14,628 bases of DNA from Yoonia sp. (GCA_020627605.1 JAHDGO010000025.1:1-14628); one strand, 5' to 3'; positions 1 through 7,314 are shown, counted from the stretch's first letter. Notes: generated from the letters alone by a model not told the origin. A program made the numbers and translations.

Positions 1-1
1 G

Positions 2-475
2 CCAGCCGAAGTTGGCGAGACCACGCTGGCCCTGATCGAGTCCATGATCAGTGACCTGGGCAGCTGGAACCTTGGCCTGCCGCTGGAGGAAGAGCTGGCG
101 CGCACATGGCATGACGACATGCTGTGGTGGGGCCCACATGGGATTGGCGCGACCTTCACGATTGAACGCTATGCCAAACAGCACTCCGGCCCGTTTCGCG
201 CGGCCTTCACCGACCGCACCAAGACCGGCCATGTCGCGCGTCTGGCAGAGGGGCATTACGGCGGTTTTTTCGGCTGGCCCAATTTTACCGCGCGCCACAC
301 GGGCGGGTTCATGGGGATGCCCGCGGGCACGGTGCCAGCAGAATTCCGGGTGATCGATATTTACCGGCGCGACGGTGACAAGCTGGCCGAGAACTGGATC
401 TTTATTGATCTGCTCTATTTCTGGAAAACCCAAGGGGTTGATATCCTCGCACGGGCCACGGGGATCAGCGGATGA
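2..475 (+). CDS. NTF2/SnoaL-like (ester cyclase-type) protein, 5' end missing
   Basis: The reading frame is open from the left edge, so the start lies outside the window; 157 residues are visible and the first in-frame ATG (position 44) is probably internal. The sequence is rich in Trp, Gly and Phe, with a WWGPHGIG stretch near residue 42 and an AENWIFIDLLYF segment near residue 135. This is typical of the cone-shaped alpha+beta fold of SnoaL-like polyketide cyclases and related NTF2-like proteins found in catabolic operons. The stop overlaps the start of the following amidohydrolase (ATGA), so the two are translationally coupled and probably act on one pathway. The substrate cannot be read from the sequence. 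The family assignment is by pattern recognition, and an enzymatic role is an inference. Confidence 0.65.
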   Translation, partial: PAEVGETTLALIESMISDLGSWNLGLPLEEELARTWHDDMLWWGPHGIGATFTIERYAKQHSGPFRAAFTDRTKTGHVARLAEGHYGGFFGWPNFTARHTGGFMGMPAGTVPAEFRVIDIYRRDGDKLAENWIFIDLLYFWKTQGVDILARATGISG

Positions 476-1344
476 GGATCGATGCGCACCATCATCTGTG
501 GGATTTGCAGGCCGTCGACTACCCTTGGCTGATGGCCAAAGGCGTGCCGCGCTTTTTCGGTGACCCGACGCCGATACAGCGCGACTATCTGCTGGATGAG
601 TTTCGCCGCGATGCAATGGGGTTTGACGGGTCGGTGCATATTCAGGTGGGTGCCGCCGACGCCATGGCAGAGGCGCAATGGGTGCAGGGCGTCGCTGACG
701 CCCATCCCGACTGGCCCATGGCGCAGGTCGTCTTCTGTGATCTGACCGCGGATGATCTGGCGGCGCAGCTGGAGGCTTTTCAGGCGCTCACGACCGTGCG
801 CGGGGTGCGCCAGATCGTCGGTCGCGCCCCGGAAGAAGATGCCGTGACAGGCACGAATACTCTGCTGTCAAACCCGCGCTTTGCCGCCGGCCTGCAATTG
901 GCCGGGCGACATGGCCTGTCATTCGACTTGCAGTTGATCCCGGAACTTTATGAGGCCATGGCGCGGGTCCTTGATCGCGCAGCCGACACGCCCGTCGCAC
1001 TGTGCCACGCCGGCAGCCCGCACGACCGCAGTGCCAAAGGTCTGCGCGACTGGGCCAAGGCATTGTTGGTCCTGTCGGACCGGCCACAGGTGGTCTGCAA
1101 ACTCTCAGGCCTTGGCATGTTCGACCATGGCTGGAGCACCGAAAGCATCCGCCCGATTGTTGAGACATGTCTGGATCAATTCGGTGCTGATAGGGTGATG
1201 TTCGGCTCCAACTTTCCGGTTGATAGCCTGTCGTCTGATTATGCCAGCCTGATGGCAGCCTATGAGACGCTGATCCCACAGGCCGCAAAACCTGCTGTCT
1301 TTGGTGGCACGGCGGCAGCGTTTTATGGGATTGCAGCCACCTAG
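472..1344 (+). CDS. Amidohydrolase-family metal-dependent hydrolase (COG3618, PDC hydrolase/lactonase-like)
   Basis: A 290-residue TIM-barrel hydrolase of the group containing 2-pyrone-4,6-dicarboxylate hydrolase and L-fuconolactonase, which open lactones or related cyclic esters. The N-terminal MRIDAHHHLWD supplies the HxH motif of the first strand. A His in VALCHAGSP (about residue 182) fits the later metal or substrate ligand. The last-strand motif reads MFGSNFPVD (about residue 243), with Asn where many relatives have the catalytic Asp (GSDWP); I recall this GSNFP form from one COG3618 subfamily, with a following Asp. The ATG overlaps the preceding stop as ATGA, which fixes the start and couples it to the SnoaL-like gene. 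The natural substrate is unknown; a lactone or cyclic intermediate of sugar or aromatic catabolism is plausible. Confidence 0.8.
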   Translation: MRIDAHHHLWDLQAVDYPWLMAKGVPRFFGDPTPIQRDYLLDEFRRDAMGFDGSVHIQVGAADAMAEAQWVQGVADAHPDWPMAQVVFCDLTADDLAAQLEAFQALTTVRGVRQIVGRAPEEDAVTGTNTLLSNPRFAAGLQLAGRHGLSFDLQLIPELYEAMARVLDRAADTPVALCHAGSPHDRSAKGLRDWAKALLVLSDRPQVVCKLSGLGMFDHGWSTESIRPIVETCLDQFGADRVMFGSNFPVDSLSSDYASLMAAYETLIPQAAKPAVFGGTAAAFYGIAAT

Positions 1345-1418
1345 GCTGGCGCTGGCACTGATCTGCGTTTATGACACCCACCGCAGCCCATCATCGGCCC
1401 GGCAGTTGGAGAGTTCGC

Positions 1419-2414
1419 ATGCCCACCGACCCGCTACGCACCGCAGCGCGCCTGTCCGTCGCCCCCATGATGGATTGGACCGATCGCCATTGCCGGTATT
1501 TGCACCGGCTGATGTCTCGCCATGTCCTGCTTTACACCGAGATGGTGACGGCGCCTGCCATCCTTCATGGCGACCGGGATCGCTTGTTGGGCTTTGATCC
1601 GGCGGAACAGCCTGTGGCGTTGCAGGTGGGTGGGTCCGATCCTGCGCAACTGGCTGAGGCTGCCCGTATCGCTGAGGGCTTCGGTTATGCCGAGGTAAAT
1701 CTGAATTGTGGTTGCCCCTCTGACAGGGTGCAGTCCGGCAGCTTTGGGGCGGTCTTGATGGAAAGCCCCGGTCTTGTGGCTGACTGCGTGGCGGCGATGC
1801 GTGATGCTGTAACTATCCCTGTAACCGTGAAATGCCGTATCGGCGTTGATGATCAGGACCCGGCGCAGGTCTTGCCTGACTTTCTGGCGCGGGTTTCTGC
1901 GGAGGGGGTCGACCGTTTTGCCATTCATGCGCGCAAGGCGTGGCTGCAGGGCCTGAGCCCGAAAGAGAACCGCGATATCCCGCCACTGGATTACGATTTG
2001 GTGTTGCAGATGAAAGGGTTGTTTCCCCATCTTCACCTGTCGATCAATGGTGGAATTGACAGCCTGGATCAGGCGGTGGGTTTCCTCGCCCAAGGGCTGG
2101 ACGGGGTGATGATCGGGCGCGCGGCCTATCATACCCCGGCGGCGATCCTGTTGGATGCTGACGCCCGCATTTTTGATGATCCGACAGGACGCAGTGCCGA
2201 GGAGGTCGTGCATCTGATGGTGCCCTATATCAGCGACCATATTGCCAAGGGCGGCCGATTGGGGCAGGTCACCCGGCATATGCTTGGGCTGTTTCAAGGG
2301 CGTCCGGGCGCGCGCGGCTGGCGGCGCCATCTGTCAGAGCATGCTCATGCTGACGGGGCTGGGGCAGAGGTGATGCTGGCAGCGCTGACGCATGTGACAC
2401 GGCAGGCGGCCTGA
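1419..2414 (+). CDS. dusA: tRNA-dihydrouridine synthase, DusA type
   Basis: An FMN-dependent enzyme that reduces uridines in the tRNA D-loop with NADPH; cytoplasmic. The 331-residue length matches DusA (about 330). Visible landmarks are the N-terminal APMMDWTDRHCR (residues 15-26), the catalytic NLNCGCPSDRVQSGSFGA segment with the active Cys expected at C99, VTVKCRIG with K138, IHARKAWLQG with H170 and R172, and INGGI/MIGRAAY, which fit phosphate binding of FMN. An in-frame ATG exists at 1371, but I chose 1419 because GGAGAG (1408-1413) sits 5 nt upstream and the family N-terminus begins there. A 74-nt gap separates it from the amidohydrolase, so it may have its own promoter. The next gene starts 10 nt downstream. 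Confidence 0.93.
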   Translation: MPTDPLRTAARLSVAPMMDWTDRHCRYLHRLMSRHVLLYTEMVTAPAILHGDRDRLLGFDPAEQPVALQVGGSDPAQLAEAARIAEGFGYAEVNLNCGCPSDRVQSGSFGAVLMESPGLVADCVAAMRDAVTIPVTVKCRIGVDDQDPAQVLPDFLARVSAEGVDRFAIHARKAWLQGLSPKENRDIPPLDYDLVLQMKGLFPHLHLSINGGIDSLDQAVGFLAQGLDGVMIGRAAYHTPAAILLDADARIFDDPTGRSAEEVVHLMVPYISDHIAKGGRLGQVTRHMLGLFQGRPGARGWRRHLSEHAHADGAGAEVMLAALTHVTRQAA

Positions 2415-2424
2415 AGGGGAAGAC

Positions 2425-3243
2425 ATGGAAAATGTGATGGTGCTCGCTGGCATGGCCGGCGTTTTGTTGGTGCTGGGGGCTTTTGCAGGGGTTCTGGCGG
2501 GCCTGTTGGGCGTTGGCGGGGGTATCGTGCTTGTGCCGGGCTTCTTCTACGTCTTCGCCGCCTTGGGGTACGACAGCCCGCAACTGATGCAGGTCTGTCT
2601 GGCGACCTCGCTCGCGACCATCATTGTGACCTCGATCAGGTCGGTTCTGGCGCACGACCGCAAGGGTGCTGTTGACTGGTCCATTCTGAAATCATGGGCA
2701 CCAGGCATCGTGATCGGTGCGGCGCTGGGTGTGCTGGTGGTGGCCGCGCTCCGCTCCACAGTGTTACAGGCGATCTTTGGGACATTAGCGGTGCTGATCG
2801 GGCTATACATGACGTTTGGCCGCAATGAGTGGCGACTAGGCAACCGGATGCCGGGTGGGCTGTTTCGTGCAGTCTTCTCACCCCTGATCGGGTTCCTGTC
2901 CGTTCTGATGGGGATCGGGGGCGGGTCCTTTGGCGTGCCGACCATGACGCTTTTTGGCGTGCCGATCCACCGGGCGGTGGCGACAGCGGCAGGCTTTGGC
3001 GTGATTATCGCGGTGCCGTCGGTTGTGGGCTTTTTGTTCGTTGATATCCCCGATGCGCCACCGTGGACCTTTGGGGCCGTCAACCTTTTGGCCTTTGCCC
3101 TGATCGTCGCGATGACGCTGATCACGGCGCCCTGGGGCGCTGCCATTGCCCATAAGATGGATCCGAAACCGCTGAAGCGGCTATTTGGGATTTTCCTGAT
3201 CCTTGTGGCACTCAACATGCTGCGCAAGGCCTTTGGGTGGTAA
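2425..3243 (+). CDS. TSUP (TauE/SafE) family membrane transporter
   Basis: A 272-residue inner-membrane protein with about eight hydrophobic segments, belonging to the TauE/SafE/TSUP family, whose members move sulfite, sulfonates or other organic anions. The internal duplication of the family is visible: GLLGVGGGIVLVP near residue 27 and the matching VLMGIGGGSFGVP near residue 160. These are the Gly-rich re-entrant motifs of the two halves. The start is set by an AGGGGAAG ribosome site directly before the ATG, 10 nt after dusA. The following oxygenase gene begins at a GTG inside the last codons of this gene, implying coupled translation and a possible shared pathway. The substrate is not determinable from sequence; the sulfur-anion role comes from characterised relatives. 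Confidence 0.9.
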   Translation: MENVMVLAGMAGVLLVLGAFAGVLAGLLGVGGGIVLVPGFFYVFAALGYDSPQLMQVCLATSLATIIVTSIRSVLAHDRKGAVDWSILKSWAPGIVIGAALGVLVVAALRSTVLQAIFGTLAVLIGLYMTFGRNEWRLGNRMPGGLFRAVFSPLIGFLSVLMGIGGGSFGVPTMTLFGVPIHRAVATAAGFGVIIAVPSVVGFLFVDIPDAPPWTFGAVNLLAFALIVAMTLITAPWGAAIAHKMDPKPLKRLFGIFLILVALNMLRKAFGW

Positions 3244-3977
3244 GGACTGCTTTGGATCAGGACGGCTATGTCGTCTTTGACCATGCGCCAGAGGTGGCGG
3301 CCTGGGCCGAGGCGGCGCTGACTGTCGGGCAAGAGGTCTTGCAAAAAGGCGGCGATTTGCGCCATGGGCGGACATGGTTTGTCGGGGTGGATGCCTTGCC
3401 AAACGCCAGTGATGGCAGCGTTGCCGGCGTGCCGCTGGACGGCCAATTCATGGCGCATGTGACTGTCCCGGATCACTGGCACCGTGCGCAGCTTTCCATT
3501 GTCTTTCCGGGATACCCTCAGCAGGACCCGGATGAGGGCTGTGACGCGCATCGTTACAGGCGCAACCGCGACGCGGCCCATGTGGATGGCTTGTTGCCAG
3601 AAGGTCCAGCGCGACGGCGACACTTGCGTGAACCGCATGGGTTCATCTTGGGTCTGCCACTGAACGCCTGCGCTGCCAGTCCGCTGGTGGTCTGGCCGGG
3701 CAGCCACAGGATGATGCGGGCCGCCTTTACCGCCGCATTCGACGGCATTGCCCCTGATCGCTGGGGCGATGTGGATGTGACGGAGATCTACCAGACCACA
3801 CGCCGCGAGGTGTTTGAAGACTGTCCGCGGGTCGCGGTGCAGGCGCAGCCGGGGCAGGCCATCCTGCTACACAGGCATCTTTTGCACGGTGTTGCGCCAT
3901 GGGCCGAAGGCGCGCCGGGTCAATTGCGCATGATCGCCTACTTTCGACCGCAGATTGCACCAGCGGCCTGGCTTTAG
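3237..3977 (+). CDS. PhyH-like Fe(II)/2-oxoglutarate-dependent oxygenase
   Basis: A 246-residue protein that looks like the phytanoyl-CoA dioxygenase superfamily of double-stranded beta-helix, non-haem iron enzymes. The visible iron triad is H115 and D117 (AAHVDGLL) with the distal H217 (HLLHGVAP). R231 (QLRMIAYFRP), 14 residues after that His, suits the 2-oxoglutarate carboxylate. VVWPGSHRMM (about 151-160) is a typical PhyH stretch. The proposed start is GTG at 3237, overlapping the transporter stop by 7 nt; a start slightly further in is possible, but the first residues (DQDGYVVFD) already match the family's N-terminal beta strand. The stop overlaps the stop of the opposing WYL regulator by 3 bases. 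The substrate is unknown. Confidence 0.68.
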   Translation: MVRTALDQDGYVVFDHAPEVAAWAEAALTVGQEVLQKGGDLRHGRTWFVGVDALPNASDGSVAGVPLDGQFMAHVTVPDHWHRAQLSIVFPGYPQQDPDEGCDAHRYRRNRDAAHVDGLLPEGPARRRHLREPHGFILGLPLNACAASPLVVWPGSHRMMRAAFTAAFDGIAPDRWGDVDVTEIYQTTRREVFEDCPRVAVQAQPGQAILLHRHLLHGVAPWAEGAPGQLRMIAYFRPQIAPAAWL

Positions 3978-4636
3978 CGGCTTTGCGATTGCCGAAAGTC
4001 GCGCAGGGCCTTGCCCGGTTCATCAACAAACAGGCTGGGCAGAATGCGCAGGCTGGTGATCTGGTCGACACGAATTTCATCAAAACCTTCGGTGGTTTCG
4101 CACCAGACAACGCAGGTCCAAAGCCGCCCCCAATAGTCGATCTGCAGGGGCCGCGTGATGCGGGTGCGATCAAGGATGACCAGTTCCAGCTTTTGCCGGG
4201 TGCGGACGGCCTGCCGCAGGCTTGGCAGGTGCTGGAACCCGCGTGCCGCATCGGCAAACGGATAGATGGCAAAGCCTGACCCGGCTGGCGCGCGGCTGCG
4301 GTCCTCTGGCATGACAGCGTCGAGCTTTGTCGACAGGCTGCTTGCTGCCGCTGATAATTCGGCATCATCGCTGTGGGCGACGGCATTCAGTCCAAGGTGC
4401 AGCGCCTCCATCTCTGTCATGGTCAGGTTCAGCGGGGGCAGGGTGATTGCGGCAGTCACGCGGTAACCGATCCCACGCTCACCCTCTATCGGGACGCCAG
4501 AGGCCGCGAGGGTTTCCATATCGCGGTAGATTGTGCGCAGTGAAACATCTGTCGCACGCGCCAGATCACCGGCCCGGTGAAGCGTGCCGTCGCGCAGGAT
4601 CTGGACAAGTTGCATCAGTCGGTCGGCGCGGCGCAT
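3974..4636 (-). CDS. WYL-domain transcriptional regulator with N-terminal HTH (YafY/DeoR type)
   Basis: A 220-residue DNA-binding regulator. Residues 1-60 form a winged HTH typical of HTH_11/DeoR-like proteins (MRRADRLMQLVQIL, DVSLRTIYRDMETL as recognition helix region, GIGYRV wing). Residues about 138-205 are a WYL-type sensor domain (YWGRLWTCVVWCE, then FDEIRVDQITSLRIL). The WYL tripeptide itself reads WTC, a variant that can be expected in YafY-like proteins. A longer ORF to 4696 exists, but the ATG at 4636 has AAGGA 7 nt upstream and gives the family N-terminus, so I use it. The gene ends tail to tail with the oxygenase gene and diverges from tatA. Two dyads directly upstream of its start suggest autoregulation. 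The ligand is unknown. Confidence 0.85.
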   Translation of the reverse strand: MRRADRLMQLVQILRDGTLHRAGDLARATDVSLRTIYRDMETLAASGVPIEGERGIGYRVTAAITLPPLNLTMTEMEALHLGLNAVAHSDDAELSAAASSLSTKLDAVMPEDRSRAPAGSGFAIYPFADAARGFQHLPSLRQAVRTRQKLELVILDRTRITRPLQIDYWGRLWTCVVWCETTEGFDEIRVDQITSLRILPSLFVDEPGKALRDFRQSQSR

Positions 4637-4656
4637 ATTGGTTCCTTTTTGAAGGC

Positions 4657-4685
4657 AGTTTTGCCATTTTTCTGGCAACTGACAA
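4657..4685 (-). promoter_or_regulatory. Candidate promoter of the WYL regulator gene
   Basis: On the minus strand, TTGTCA (4685-4680) is followed after 17 nt by AAAACT (4662-4657). The -35 box matches consensus at five of six positions, the -10 at only three. The predicted start would lie about 14 nt before the ATG. Both inverted repeats of this region overlap it, as expected for an autorepressed gene. The assignment is weak because of the poor -10. Confidence 0.3.
4661..4678. promoter_or_regulatory. Inverted repeat TTGCCA-N6-TGGCAA, putative operator
   Basis: A perfect 6-bp dyad with a 6-base AT-rich spacer (TTTTTC), lying 25-42 bp upstream of the WYL regulator ATG. Its half-site TTGCCA differs by one base from that of the neighbouring dyad (TTGTCA). 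The two dyad centres are 18 bp apart, so they look like tandem sites for one dimeric or tetrameric regulator. The binding protein is inferred; the adjacent WYL regulator is the obvious candidate. Confidence 0.5.
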
Positions 4686-4695
4686 GTTTTTGTCA
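4680..4695. promoter_or_regulatory. Inverted repeat TGACAA-N4-TTGTCA, putative operator
   Basis: A perfect 6-bp dyad with spacer GTTT. Its right arm is also the -35 box of the forward promoter toward tatA, and its left arm, read on the other strand, is the -35 box of the candidate regulator promoter. A protein bound here would block both directions. It is paired with the related dyad at 4661-4678. Confidence 0.5.
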
Positions 4696-4719
4696 CATGT
4701 TAGAGAAAACCCATATAAA
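4690..4719 (+). promoter_or_regulatory. Candidate sigma-70 promoter for tatABC
   Basis: TTGTCA (4690-4695) and TATAAA (4714-4719) are separated by 18 bp; each box matches the consensus at five of six positions. Transcription would begin near 4726, leaving a leader of about 115 nt before tatA. It is the best promoter-like sequence in the window and points at the tat operon. Confidence 0.5.
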
Positions 4720-4808
4720 AAAGGGGTGTGACTGACGCGAAAATTGCAATTCGTGCTTCCCTTGGCCGCGATCGGTGCCTATCTGTCAGGTCAGGAATGA
4801 AACTGCAT

Positions 4809-4826
4809 GCGGGCAGGATGCCCCGC
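4809..4826 (+). other. Short hairpin directly before the tatA ribosome-binding site
   Basis: GCGGGCA and TGCCCCGC can pair around a GGA loop with one bulged C. The stem ends 2 nt before the strong AAGGAGAG ribosome site (4829-4836). It may affect mRNA stability or tatA translation, but it is short and could be chance. Confidence 0.25.
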
Positions 4827-4840
4827 GCAAGGAGAGAGTG

Positions 4841-5053
4841 ATGCTCAATAACATTGGCCTTCCTGGCCTTCTTTTGATCGCTGTTGTGGTGCTTGTCCTG
4901 TTCGGACGCGGCAAGATCTCCAGCCTGATGGGTGAAGTTGGCAAGGGAATCACCGCCTTCAAGAAAGGCGTGGACGACGGCAAGCAAGAGATCGAAGACA
5001 GCATGGCGGACGCCAAGGATGTCACGCCTGCCGAAGAAAAAGACAAAGTCTGA
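4841..5053 (+). CDS. tatA: Sec-independent protein translocase subunit TatA
   Basis: The pore-forming or membrane-thinning subunit of the twin-arginine translocase, which exports folded proteins across the inner membrane. The 70-residue protein has a short periplasmic N-terminus, one membrane helix (about residues 6-21, [15 protein letters not shown]), the invariant FG hinge (F21-G22), an amphipathic helix ([18 protein letters not shown]) and a charged, Lys/Asp/Glu-rich tail. The ATG at 4841 is fixed by AAGGAGAG at 4829-4836; an in-frame upstream extension to 4775 lacks a ribosome site and would spoil the N-terminus. It is the first gene of the tatABC operon, with tatB 31 nt downstream. Confidence 0.95.
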   Translation: MLNNIGLPGLLLIAVVVLVLFGRGKISSLMGEVGKGITAFKKGVDDGKQEIEDSMADAKDVTPAEEKDKV

Positions 5054-5084
5054 TCCGCCGACCTGAGATAAAGGACGCTGCCTG

Positions 5085-5513
5085 ATGTTTGGTCTCAGCT
5101 GGGGTGAAATGCTCGTCGTGGGCATTGTGGCGCTGATCGTGATCGGCCCCAAGGACCTGCCGGGACTGTTCCGCACGATGGGGCAGTTCACAGGCAAGGC
5201 GCGCATGATGGCGCGCGAGTTTACCCGCGCGATGAATGACGCGGCCGATCAAAGCGGCGTCAAGGATGTGTCAAACACGCTGCGCGCGGCCACCAACCCC
5301 ACCAAATTCGGCACTGACAAGATCAAAGAGGCGACCGGCATGACGAAAGGACCTGAAACGCAGGCCCTGTCAGCCGAACGTCAGGCCGCCAAAGACAAGA
5401 TCGAAAAGGCAATGGCCGATGCCGCGCTGGAACGGCAAGCGCGCGAGGCCGAAGATGCCGCCTATGAGGCTGCACAAGCCGCCAAGGCCCCGAAACCCGA
5501 GGCCAAGGAATGA
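5085..5513 (+). CDS. tatB: Sec-independent protein translocase subunit TatB
   Basis: TatB forms, with TatC, the receptor for twin-arginine signal peptides. The protein (142 aa) starts MFGLSWGEMLVVGIVALIVIGP, with the conserved membrane-helix Glu at position 8 (SWGEML) and the GP hinge at about 21-22. An amphipathic helix follows (DLPGLFRTMGQFTGKARMM), then a long Ala/Glu/Lys-rich tail from about residue 90 that is probably helical and possibly coiled coil. AAGGA (5071-5075) precedes the ATG. The stop overlaps the tatC start as ATGA. The length lies in the normal range for alphaproteobacterial TatB. Confidence 0.95.
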   Translation: MFGLSWGEMLVVGIVALIVIGPKDLPGLFRTMGQFTGKARMMAREFTRAMNDAADQSGVKDVSNTLRAATNPTKFGTDKIKEATGMTKGPETQALSAERQAAKDKIEKAMADAALERQAREAEDAAYEAAQAAKAPKPEAKE

Positions 5514-6475
5514 GCACACAAGACGAGATCGAGGACAGCGCCGCCCCCCTGATGGAGCATCTGGCGGAACTGCGCACGCGTCTGATCTATTCGGTGATGG
5601 CGTTTCTCGTTGGCATGATCATCTGCTTCTCATTTGGTGGGATGCTGCTGGATTTCCTGTTGCAACCGATTGAACGCACCATGCGCAATCTGGGCAATCC
5701 CAACCCGGTCATGCAGTATACCGCTCCGCAAGAGTATTTCTTTACCCTGATCCGCATTTCGGTTGTGGGCGGTCTGACAATTTCTTTCCCGATCATCGCT
5801 TACCAGCTGTGGCGCTTTGTGGCACCGGGCCTTTATCGCAATGAAAAGAATGCGTTCCTGCCGTTTCTGGTTGCCTCGCCCGTTCTGTTCCTGCTTGGCG
5901 CGGCCTTCGCCCATTACATTGTGGTCCCGCTGGCGATGGCGTTCTTTCTTGGCTTTGCCGATCTGCCATCGTTCGTTTCTGCAATCATGAGTGACGCACT
6001 GCCACCGCCGCCGGGGTCAGAGCTGTTGCCGGGTGCCTCTGGTGGGACGGCTCTGCCGGATGAAGGGGTCGACATCGTCTTTAACGGCAAGGTGAACGAA
6101 ACCCTCGATATCACGCTGAAAATGATTGTGGCCTTCGGGGTCTGCTTCCAACTGCCTGTGTTGCTTACCCTGATGGGGTCGGCCGGTCTGGCCAGTTCGC
6201 GTGGTTTGCGTGGTACGCGGAAATATGCGGTGGTCGGCATTCTGATCGTGGCCGCGCTGGTGACCCCGCCAGATGTGACAACGCAGTTGATCCTGTTTGT
6301 CGTGGTGTACGGTCTTTATGAAATCTCGATCCATCTGGTGGCTGCGGTAGAGCGCAAGAAAGATCGCGCCGCGCGGGCGGAAGGCATCATCGGTGCTGAT
6401 GAAAGCCTCTTTGACATCGACGAGGACGACCTTGATCCAGAGGCAGAGGTCGCACCAGAGGACCCCAAGACGTGA
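5510..6475 (+). CDS. tatC: Sec-independent protein translocase subunit TatC
   Basis: The six-helix core receptor of the Tat system. The N-terminal MEHLAELRTRL (residues 15-25) and the first cytoplasmic loop with the WRFVAPGLYRNEK motif (E112, equivalent to E. coli E103) match the signal-peptide binding site. At 321 residues it is about 60 longer than E. coli TatC. The extra length sits in a Pro/Gly-rich insertion between membrane helices 3 and 4 (about residues 160-198, periplasmic) and an acidic C-terminal tail (about 296-321, many Asp/Glu). In helix 4 the FGVCFQLPV motif has Gln214 where E. coli has E170, a substitution I believe other TatCs share. The ATG overlaps the tatB stop, and the tatC stop overlaps the GTG of the next gene. 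Confidence 0.96.
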   Translation: MSTQDEIEDSAAPLMEHLAELRTRLIYSVMAFLVGMIICFSFGGMLLDFLLQPIERTMRNLGNPNPVMQYTAPQEYFFTLIRISVVGGLTISFPIIAYQLWRFVAPGLYRNEKNAFLPFLVASPVLFLLGAAFAHYIVVPLAMAFFLGFADLPSFVSAIMSDALPPPPGSELLPGASGGTALPDEGVDIVFNGKVNETLDITLKMIVAFGVCFQLPVLLTLMGSAGLASSRGLRGTRKYAVVGILIVAALVTPPDVTTQLILFVVVYGLYEISIHLVAAVERKKDRAARAEGIIGADESLFDIDEDDLDPEAEVAPEDPKT

Positions 6476-7314
6476 GCGATGAGGCGCTGGAGCGCATCGC
6501 AGCGGCGCTGGAGCGGATGCACCCCGCGCCGCAAGAGGCACCTGACTTTGCCAGCGCCAGTGCCTTCGTCTGGCACCCTGATCCTGATCGGCTGACCCCG
6601 GTTGCCAAAGTGAACCGGGTGGATGTCGGGCTGCTGGTTGGTGTGAACCGCGCCCGCGATACCTTGATGGCGAATACTGTTCAGTTTGCGGCGGGTTTGC
6701 CAGCCAACAACGCGCTGTTGTGGGGCGCGCGGGGCATGGGGAAATCCAGCCTTGTGAAAGCCGTCCATGGCGCGGTTGCGTCGGATCATCCGGCGTTGAA
6801 GATTGTGGAGGTCCAGCGCGAGGATCTGCCAAGCATCAGTCGCTGTCTGAACCTGCTGCGCGGCGCGGCGGCGCGATTCATCCTGTTTTGTGATGACCTG
6901 TCCTTTGGACACGATGACGCGCATTACAAATCGCTGAAGGCAGTGCTGGACGGCGGGATCGAAGGACGGCCAGACAATGTCGTCCTTTATGCCACGTCGA
7001 ACAGGCGCCACCTGATGCCCCGCGATATGATCGAGAATGAGCGTTCCAGCGCCATCTCGCCCTCTGAGGCGGTTGAGGAAAAGGTGTCATTGTCAGACCG
7101 TTTTGGTCTGTGGCTGGGCTTTCACCCTTGTGATCAGGACGACTACCTCGCCATGATCCGTGGGTATTGTGACGCTTATGGTGTTGAGATCGACGACGCC
7201 ACATTGCGGGCAGAGGCGATTGAATGGCAGGCCACGCGCGGCAGCCGGTCAGGCCGGGTGGCCTGGCAGTATTTCACCGATCTGGCGGGCCGCAAAGGCA
7301 TCAAGCTGGGGTAG
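6472..7314 (+). CDS. DUF815-family AAA+ ATPase
   Basis: A 280-residue P-loop ATPase of the DUF815 family, whose cellular role is not established. The Walker A motif is GARGMGKSS (85-93), Walker B is FILFCDDLSF (136-145), a sensor-1 Asn lies in LYATSNRRH (N177), and a C-terminal Arg in SGRVAWQ (R262) could be sensor 2. The sequence MIENERSSAISPSEAVEEKVSLSDRFG (in two parts around residues 186-211) is a family hallmark. The protein is cytoplasmic with no membrane helix. The start is GTG at 6472, overlapping the tatC stop as GTGA, so translation is coupled to tatC. Involvement in Tat export is suggested only by position. It ends 33 bp before the convergent nlpD gene. Confidence 0.85.
   Translation: MSDEALERIAAALERMHPAPQEAPDFASASAFVWHPDPDRLTPVAKVNRVDVGLLVGVNRARDTLMANTVQFAAGLPANNALLWGARGMGKSSLVKAVHGAVASDHPALKIVEVQREDLPSISRCLNLLRGAAARFILFCDDLSFGHDDAHYKSLKAVLDGGIEGRPDNVVLYATSNRRHLMPRDMIENERSSAISPSEAVEEKVSLSDRFGLWLGFHPCDQDDYLAMIRGYCDAYGVEIDDATLRAEAIEWQATRGSRSGRVAWQYFTDLAGRKGIKLG

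Noticed and set aside
1434..2330. 298-codon - strand open frame within dusA
   Set aside because: Lies entirely inside dusA, which has all catalytic motifs; no ribosome site or recognisable domain.
2547..3707. 386-codon - strand open frame opposite the transporter and oxygenase genes
   Set aside because: Both + strand genes have clear family motifs; the antisense translation is Pro/Arg/Thr-rich and crosses two real genes.
4744..4785. Second promoter for tatA using TTGCAA and TATCTG
   Set aside because: The spacing is about 30 bp, and alternative -35 boxes nearby are poor; the promoter at 4690-4719 is far better.
6017..6832. 271-codon - strand open frame opposite tatC and the DUF815 gene
   Set aside because: Spans the junction of two strong genes and has an unstructured Arg/Pro/Gln-rich translation.
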